Of a stretch of DNA of 8,982 bases, positions 6,297 through 8,982 are shown piece by piece. Every line of letters begins with the position of its first letter. The first letter of the stretch is position 1. The position numbers were made by a program, and so were the translations under genes. The notes beneath the pieces are model-generated. The model had not been told where the DNA came from. It was given only the letters and a program-made list of their open reading frames with translations, and did no database searches. The stretch is from positions 1 through 8,982 of the forward strand of contig JAEZIH010000093.1 of the NCBI GenBank assembly GCA_023416055.1, written 5' to 3'. Origin of the DNA: Pseudomonadota bacterium. Its GTDB lineage: Bacteria > Pseudomonadota > Alphaproteobacteria > Caulobacterales > Caulobacteraceae.

Positions 6297-7116
6297 CGGT
6301 CCCCTCATCATCATCGGCGGCCACGAGGACAAGGAAGGGGAGCGCGTCATCCTGAAGGAGGTGGCCAGCCGGCTGAACGGCGGGCGGCTGGTCATCGCCA
6401 CCGTCGCCTCGCACCAGCCTGACGGCTATTTCGACGCCTACAGGAAGGCCTTCTCCGGCATCGGCGTGGAGGATCTGGTCGAGCTCTACGTGGAGGACCG
6501 CGCCGAGAGCCTCGACGACCGCACCCTGGCCTGCCTCGACGGCGCCGGCGGAGTGTTCTTCAGCGGCGGCGACCAGCTGCGCATCTCCAGCCAGATCGGC
6601 GACACGCCGATCGAGCGCCGCATCCGCGAGATGCATCGGGCGGGAGCCGTCATCGCCGGCACCTCGGCCGGGGCCTCGGTGATGAGCGAGACCATGCTGG
6701 TCAAGGGCGCCAGCTCGGAGTCCTACCGCATCGGCGAGTTGCACATGGCCCCCGGGCTAGGACTGGTCCGCGACCTGATCATCGACCAGCATTTCGCCGA
6801 GCGCGGCCGCTACGGCCGTCTGCTGGGCGCCGTGGCCCACAACCCCCGCCTGCTGGGGGTGGGCATCGATGAGGACACCGCCATCGTCGTCGAAGGCCAG
6901 GCCTTCCGCGTCATCGGCAGCGGGGCGGCCTATGTCGTCGACGGCGAGGCCGCGACCCACTCCAACATCGCCGAGGCCGGCGCCGAACAGGCCCTGTCGA
7001 TGTTCGACGTGCGCATGCATGTGCTGTCCAGCGGCGACTGCTTCGATCTGGACCAGCGCCGACCGACGGCCGGACCGCACGAGGCAGGCTCGCGAGCCCC
7101 GCGCCGCCGCGACTAG
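6289..7116 (+). CDS. cphB: Cyanophycinase (peptidase family S51)
   Basis: A 275-residue serine exopeptidase that releases beta-Asp-Arg dipeptides from cyanophycin, so stored nitrogen, carbon and energy can be recovered. It starts with PLIIIGGHEDKEG, typical of the family. The FFSGGDQLR motif supplies Q96, the nucleophile is S126 in GTSAGAS, and DQHFAERGR gives the catalytic-region H168. Length matches the roughly 270 residues of cyanobacterial CphB. The last 20 or so residues (Pro/Arg-rich) look like an unconserved tail. The start overlaps the last 8 bases of cphA in another frame, and GGAG at 6278-6281 lies 7 bases upstream, so synthesis and breakdown enzymes are translated from one message. 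No signal peptide is present, as expected for an intracellular enzyme. Its TAG shares CTAG with the convergent gene. An isoaspartyl dipeptidase to finish the breakdown is not in this window. Confidence 0.96.
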   Translation: MADGPLIIIGGHEDKEGERVILKEVASRLNGGRLVIATVASHQPDGYFDAYRKAFSGIGVEDLVELYVEDRAESLDDRTLACLDGAGGVFFSGGDQLRISSQIGDTPIERRIREMHRAGAVIAGTSAGASVMSETMLVKGASSESYRIGELHMAPGLGLVRDLIIDQHFAERGRYGRLLGAVAHNPRLLGVGIDEDTAIVVEGQAFRVIGSGAAYVVDGEAATHSNIAEAGAEQALSMFDVRMHVLSSGDCFDLDQRRPTAGPHEAGSRAPRRRD

Positions 7117-7424
7117 GCCCGGACGGCCCTCCGTCCGGGCAGACCAGACGGCCTGATCAGGTCGGACGGCCCGGCGGAGACGCGCACGGCGCGCGTCGGA
7201 TCAACGTCGCCGCTGCGCGCCGCCTCCGCGGCCTCGACCTCCGCGAGGTATTCCTCGACCGGATCGTACAGATCGATCGTCAGGGGCGGGCGCGCCCCGG
7301 CCGCGGTCGCCGGGCCCTGATCCGGCGCGTACAGCTCGACCACGGGCGTCAGGGCGCCGCCGCGGAACAGCTCGGCCGCCAGCACGAGCACGAAGGTCAG
7401 GGACAGCGCCAGAAAGCCCTTCAC
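7113..7424 (-). CDS. Small single-pass membrane or exported protein of unknown function (103 aa)
   Basis: Not recognised. The N terminus MKGFLALSLTFVLVLAAELF is a short basic start plus a hydrophobic segment (about 4-20), so the protein is likely membrane-anchored or secreted. The rest is an acidic linker containing LYDPVEEYLAEVEAAEAA (about 52-69) and a Pro/Arg-rich tail. The GTG start at 7424 overlaps the TGA of the upstream gene as GTGA, and a GGGAG lies 8 bases upstream; the open frame extends further (to 7574), but that part is the shadow of the upstream gene. The 3' end overlaps cphB at CTAG, and its last codons encode the 10-bp perfect hairpin at 7117-7140. Reality is supported by the start signals, the coupling and the clear hydrophobic N terminus. 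Confidence 0.68.
   Translation of the reverse strand: MKGFLALSLTFVLVLAAELFRGGALTPVVELYAPDQGPATAAGARPPLTIDLYDPVEEYLAEVEAAEAARSGDVDPTRAVRVSAGPSDLIRPSGLPGRRAVRA
7117..7140. terminator. Perfect 10-bp hairpin at the cphB 3' end (candidate bidirectional terminator)
   Basis: GCCCGGACGG (7117-7126), loop CCCT, CCGTCCGGGC (7131-7140): an uninterrupted 10-bp GC-rich stem starting one base after the cphB stop. No T-tract follows on either strand, so it is not a classical intrinsic terminator. It could aid Rho-type termination or block 3' exonuclease decay of the cph message. It also lies inside the final codons of the minus-strand gene. Confidence 0.5.
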
Positions 7425-7705
7425 CGCCCCGTCTCCCGTGGAGCCGCCCCGGCCACCCGCGCGTAGAGGCGGCCGGACGCAGCGGTCACTTCGGCTGCGA
7501 ACTCCCGGGCCGCGGCCAGGGTCTCGCCCGCGGCTTCCGGGGTCATCCACGTCTGCAGGTCGGACGGCCGGCAAGCGGCGGCGCCGTCGGCCGCGCAGGC
7601 GACGGACTTCCCCGCTGTCGTGTCCGGGGAAACCACTCCAGCCGTCAGAACGGCGAGGCCGGCGACCGCGCCCAGTTTCAGCGTGCCTGTTATGATCCGA
7701 ACCAT
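7421..7705 (-). CDS. Small membrane or exported protein of unknown function (94 aa)
   Basis: Not recognised. MVRIITGTLKLGAVAGLAVLTAGVV gives a basic N terminus and a hydrophobic stretch (about 11-25) that could be a signal peptide or anchor. Two cysteines follow (C37 and C45, ACAADGAAAC) and could form a disulfide if exported. The rest is an Ala-rich helix (TPEAAGETLAAAREFAAEV, 55-73) and a short Arg-containing tail. The ATG at 7705 is preceded by GGAGGAGG (7718-7711) at 5 bases, the strongest ribosome site in the window, which fixes the start although the frame is open to 8404 (that extension is the luxR shadow). The TGA overlaps the next gene's GTG by 4 bases, so the two small proteins are probably made together and may act together at the membrane. 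Confidence 0.72.
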   Translation of the reverse strand: MVRIITGTLKLGAVAGLAVLTAGVVSPDTTAGKSVACAADGAAACRPSDLQTWMTPEAAGETLAAAREFAAEVTAASGRLYARVAGAAPRETGR

Positions 7706-7710
7706 ACGCA

Positions 7711-7718
7711 CCTCCTCC
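7711..7718 (-). promoter_or_regulatory. Strong Shine-Dalgarno site of the 94-aa gene
   Basis: GGAGGAGG on the minus strand, 5 bases before ATG 7705. It decides the start within a much longer open frame. Confidence 0.8.
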
Positions 7719-7814
7719 GCCTTACCGGGCGGGTTCGAGCGCACGGTTGGGGCGTTACTGGCGTCCACCGGCGCCTGAAGAGCTGACCGGCGGCAATCCC
7801 CACTGCGGGTCTGA

Positions 7815-7840
7815 AACGTGAGGGCGCTCTGGATGGTTCG
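7815..7840 (-). promoter_or_regulatory. Weak candidate ECF-type promoter for the small membrane-protein pair
   Basis: Minus strand CGAAC (7840-7836), 17 bases, CGTT (7818-7815): one mismatch in the -35 from GGAAC-N16/17-CGTT. It sits between the luxR 3' hairpin and the 94-aa gene but would leave a leader of about 100 bases, so it is only a suggestion. Confidence 0.22.
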
Positions 7841-7845
7841 GCCGG

Positions 7846-7872
7846 CGACCCCCCGCAGTTTTACGGGGGTCG
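7846..7872 (-). terminator. GC hairpin just downstream of the luxR-type gene
   Basis: On the minus strand CGACCCCCG, loop TAAAACTG, then CGGGGGGTCG: about 9 paired bases with one bulged G, starting 6 bases after the TAG stop. There is no clear T-tract, so Rho-independent termination is plausible but not certain. It separates the regulator from the small membrane-protein pair. Confidence 0.5.
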
Positions 7873-7878
7873 GTCGCG

Positions 7879-8628
7879 CTACAGTTCGAGCAGGCCGCGG
7901 CGCGAGGCCAGGATGACGGCCTGCACCCGGCTGCGCACGCCGAGGGTCCGGCAGGCGTTGGCCAGATGCTCTTCCACGGTGCGCGACGACAGGCCGAGGA
8001 TGGAGCCGATCTCCCAGGCCGTCTTGCCGTCCCGCACCCAGCGCAGGCACTCGACCTGCCGGGCGGTCAGCACCGGCGTCGTAACCGGGCCGGCCCGGCC
8101 CAGCAGGTCGAAGCCGGCGAATCCGTAATGCAGCGACAGCAGGTGCACGGCCGTCAGGGCCTCCGGGTCGCGCGTGTCGAAGCCCCCGCCCGCCAGGCTG
8201 ACCGCGCAGGTCCCCCCGTCCCGGTTGTCGATCGCCACGATATGGCCGTGGGTGAAGGAGAACTGCCTGAGCTCGTCGAAGATCACCCTCTGGCCCGGCC
8301 GAAGCGGTTGGCGCTGGATGTCGTCCCAGGTCATGGGGCGCGGCCCGGCGGCGGCCCCCACCGGACAGCGCCGGCTCCAGCTGCGCTCCTCGTAGTGGCG
8401 GCACCAGGGATGGTCGATGTCGCCGAACAGCAGATCGACGTCGGCGCCCGAGGCGTGGCGCCTGCTGTGGATGCCCAGCGCCAGGTGGAAGCCGAGCCGC
8501 GCGAACTCCACCCGGGTCAGCGCCTGCAACTCGACCAGGTCGCCCGCCTCATGGGCAGCAGCGACCACGTCAAAGGCGCGGCGCGCCACATCTCCTGCCT
8601 GCGGGTTGTTGTCGAATGAGAGGGGCAA
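7879..8628 (-). CDS. LuxR-family transcriptional regulator with autoinducer-binding-like domain (probable LuxR solo)
   Basis: A 249-residue cytosolic DNA-binding regulator. Residues about 15-175 form an autoinducer-binding-like domain; W75 and Y79 (W-x3-Y), P89, W101 and G128 align by spacing with TraR W57, Y61, P71, W85 and G113. The position of TraR D70, which hydrogen-bonds the acyl-homoserine lactone amide, is C88 here. Residues 187-245 are a LuxR/GerE helix-turn-helix (LTARQVECLRWVRDGKTAWEI, then SSRTVEEHL and LGVRSR). The start is uncertain: no ATG or GTG is suitably placed, so TTG at 8628 was chosen, with GGGGAA 5 bases upstream and a promoter-like element at 8685-8658; the frame runs open to 8721. 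No luxI-type synthase is visible. It could control its neighbours or act elsewhere; the target is unknown. Confidence 0.88.
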   Translation of the reverse strand: MPLSFDNNPQAGDVARRAFDVVAAAHEAGDLVELQALTRVEFARLGFHLALGIHSRRHASGADVDLLFGDIDHPWCRHYEERSWSRRCPVGAAAGPRPMTWDDIQRQPLRPGQRVIFDELRQFSFTHGHIVAIDNRDGGTCAVSLAGGGFDTRDPEALTAVHLLSLHYGFAGFDLLGRAGPVTTPVLTARQVECLRWVRDGKTAWEIGSILGLSSRTVEEHLANACRTLGVRSRVQAVILASRRGLLEL

Positions 8629-8657
8629 ACCCGTTCCCCGCAACCAAGGGGCGGGGA

Positions 8658-8685
8658 AAATTAACCATTCAGGCGAACGAGGCAA
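8658..8685 (-). promoter_or_regulatory. Candidate promoter of the luxR-type gene
   Basis: Minus strand TTGCCT (8685-8680), 16-base spacer, TAATTT (8663-8658), in the only AT-rich patch of this spacer. The expected start site near 8650 leaves about 20 bases of leader before the TTG at 8628 and argues against starts further upstream. Confidence 0.4.
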
Positions 8686-8745
8686 CCTCAGCGGGACGCC
8701 GGGCCGTTCACGACTGGTCAAACGACGGTGATGTCGGGAAGAGAA

Positions 8746-8822
8746 TGGCGCGCCCGAAAGGATTCGAACCTCTGACCCCCAGATTCGTAGTCTGGTGCTC
8801 TATCCAGCTGAGCTACGGGCGC
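8746..8822 (-). tRNA. tRNA-Arg (anticodon ACG)
   Basis: A 77-base tRNA gene that folds fully. The acceptor stem pairs GCGCCCG (5' end at 8822) with CGGGCGC, followed by discriminator G and an encoded CCA (8748-8746). The D arm is GCTC/GAGC with loop AGCTGGATA. The anticodon arm is CCAGA-CTACGAA-TCTGG, which places ACG at positions 34-36. The variable loop is 5 bases (GGGTC) and the T arm carries TTCGAAT. After A34-to-inosine editing this tRNA reads CGU, CGC and CGA, the main arginine codons of a GC-rich genome. Confidence 0.97.
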
Positions 8823-8848
8823 GCATGGCCGCGAACGGCGAGGGCGGG

Positions 8849-8877
8849 TCTGTAGCGGACGGGAAACGGGGTGGCAA
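8849..8877 (-). promoter_or_regulatory. Candidate housekeeping promoter of tRNA-Arg
   Basis: Minus strand TTGCCA (8877-8872), 17-base spacer, TACAGA (8854-8849). Read as GCTACAGA, the -10 fits the Caulobacter sigma-73 consensus GCTANAWC at the GCTANA core. Transcription would start about 20 bases before the mature tRNA 5' end. Confidence 0.55.
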
Positions 8878-8982
8878 GAGCCGGGCGACGGCTTTCGTGC
8901 GGTGATTTCACGGCCGGGGGTTTCGTACCGGCGACGGGCGGGGCAGGTTGCGGCCCTCCTCGCCCGCCGCCCGCCGGATGAC

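Noticed and set aside
3435..6401. 988-codon minus-strand open frame opposite cphA
   Set aside because: A shadow of GC-rich codon structure: low-complexity Ala/Gly/Asp/His composition, no motifs, and directly opposite a clear cphA.
7706..7878. Possible lux box or operator in the spacer between the luxR-type gene and the small gene pair
   Set aside because: Only short direct repeats (ACCGGCG, GGCGT) and the terminator-like hairpin are present; no convincing 18-20-base palindrome was found.
8629..8721. N-terminal extension of the luxR-type gene to TTG 8721
   Set aside because: The added residues are not like LuxR N termini and the stretch contains the likely promoter (8685-8658).
8616..8855. 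Plus-strand open frame of 79 codons containing MARPKGFEPLTPRFVVWCSIQLSYGRA
   Set aside because: This is the antisense translation of the tRNA-Arg gene. The GFEPLTPRFVVWCSIQLSYGR string is a familiar artefact of tRNA complements that has been annotated as a protein in many genomes.
8908..8982. Possible C-terminal tail of a minus-strand gene entering from the right edge (open until TGA at 8910-8908)
   Set aside because: Only about 24 codons, with nothing recognisable, so it cannot be told from chance. The stretch 8878-8982 otherwise shows no feature I can support.
1..8982. CRISPR arrays, insertion sequences, integrase or att sites beside the tRNA
   Set aside because: No repeated spacer-repeat pattern, terminal inverted repeats, transposase or integrase genes, and no repeat of the tRNA 3' end were seen within the window.

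Overview
The window is GC-rich (about 70% by eye) with tightly packed genes that often overlap by 1 to 8 bases. The gene content and promoter style (a GCTANA-type -10 element and GGAAC-type ECF elements) suggest an alphaproteobacterium of the Caulobacterales (Brevundimonas/Phenylobacterium/Caulobacter-like). That assignment is inferred from the sequence alone.

Layout. (1) Bases 3-1085, plus strand: the C-terminal three quarters of an aldehyde dehydrogenase that resembles alpha-ketoglutaric semialdehyde dehydrogenases. A 63-residue acidic protein of unknown function follows. (2) Bases 1330-3194, minus strand: a two-gene unit read from 3194 downward, with a heme-oxygenase-like diiron-type protein (HDO family) followed through a TGATG junction by a class I SAM methyltransferase with an NPPY motif. 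(3) Bases 3355-7116, plus strand: the centre of the window, holding a 63-residue Trp-rich protein of unknown function, a complete three-domain cyanophycin synthetase (cphA) and a cyanophycinase (cphB) that overlaps cphA by 8 bases. (4) Bases 7113-7705, minus strand: two small putative membrane or exported proteins joined by a GTGA overlap. (5) Bases 7879-8628, minus strand: a LuxR-type regulator whose autoinducer-binding domain has Cys in place of the usual ligand-binding Asp. (6) Bases 8746-8822, minus strand: tRNA-Arg(ACG) with encoded CCA and a readable promoter.

How the parts fit. CphA makes the nitrogen reserve polymer multi-L-arginyl-poly-L-aspartate from Asp, Arg and ATP, and CphB cuts it to beta-Asp-Arg dipeptides, so region 3 is a store-and-release operon. 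The 160-base divergent spacer between regions 2 and 3 carries a GGAAC-N16-CGTA element facing the HDO/methyltransferase pair and a GGAAC-N16-CATT element facing the cyanophycin operon. Each is one base from the alphaproteobacterial general-stress sigma factor (EcfG/SigT) consensus and lies about 30 bases upstream of a well-supported start. This suggests co-regulated divergent operons and raises the possibility that the HDO/methyltransferase pair acts on a nitrogen metabolite linked to cyanophycin. The most interesting observations are this shared promoter architecture and the unassigned HDO/methyltransferase pair. Both convergent gene pairs end on a shared CTAG that supplies the TAG stop codons of both strands.
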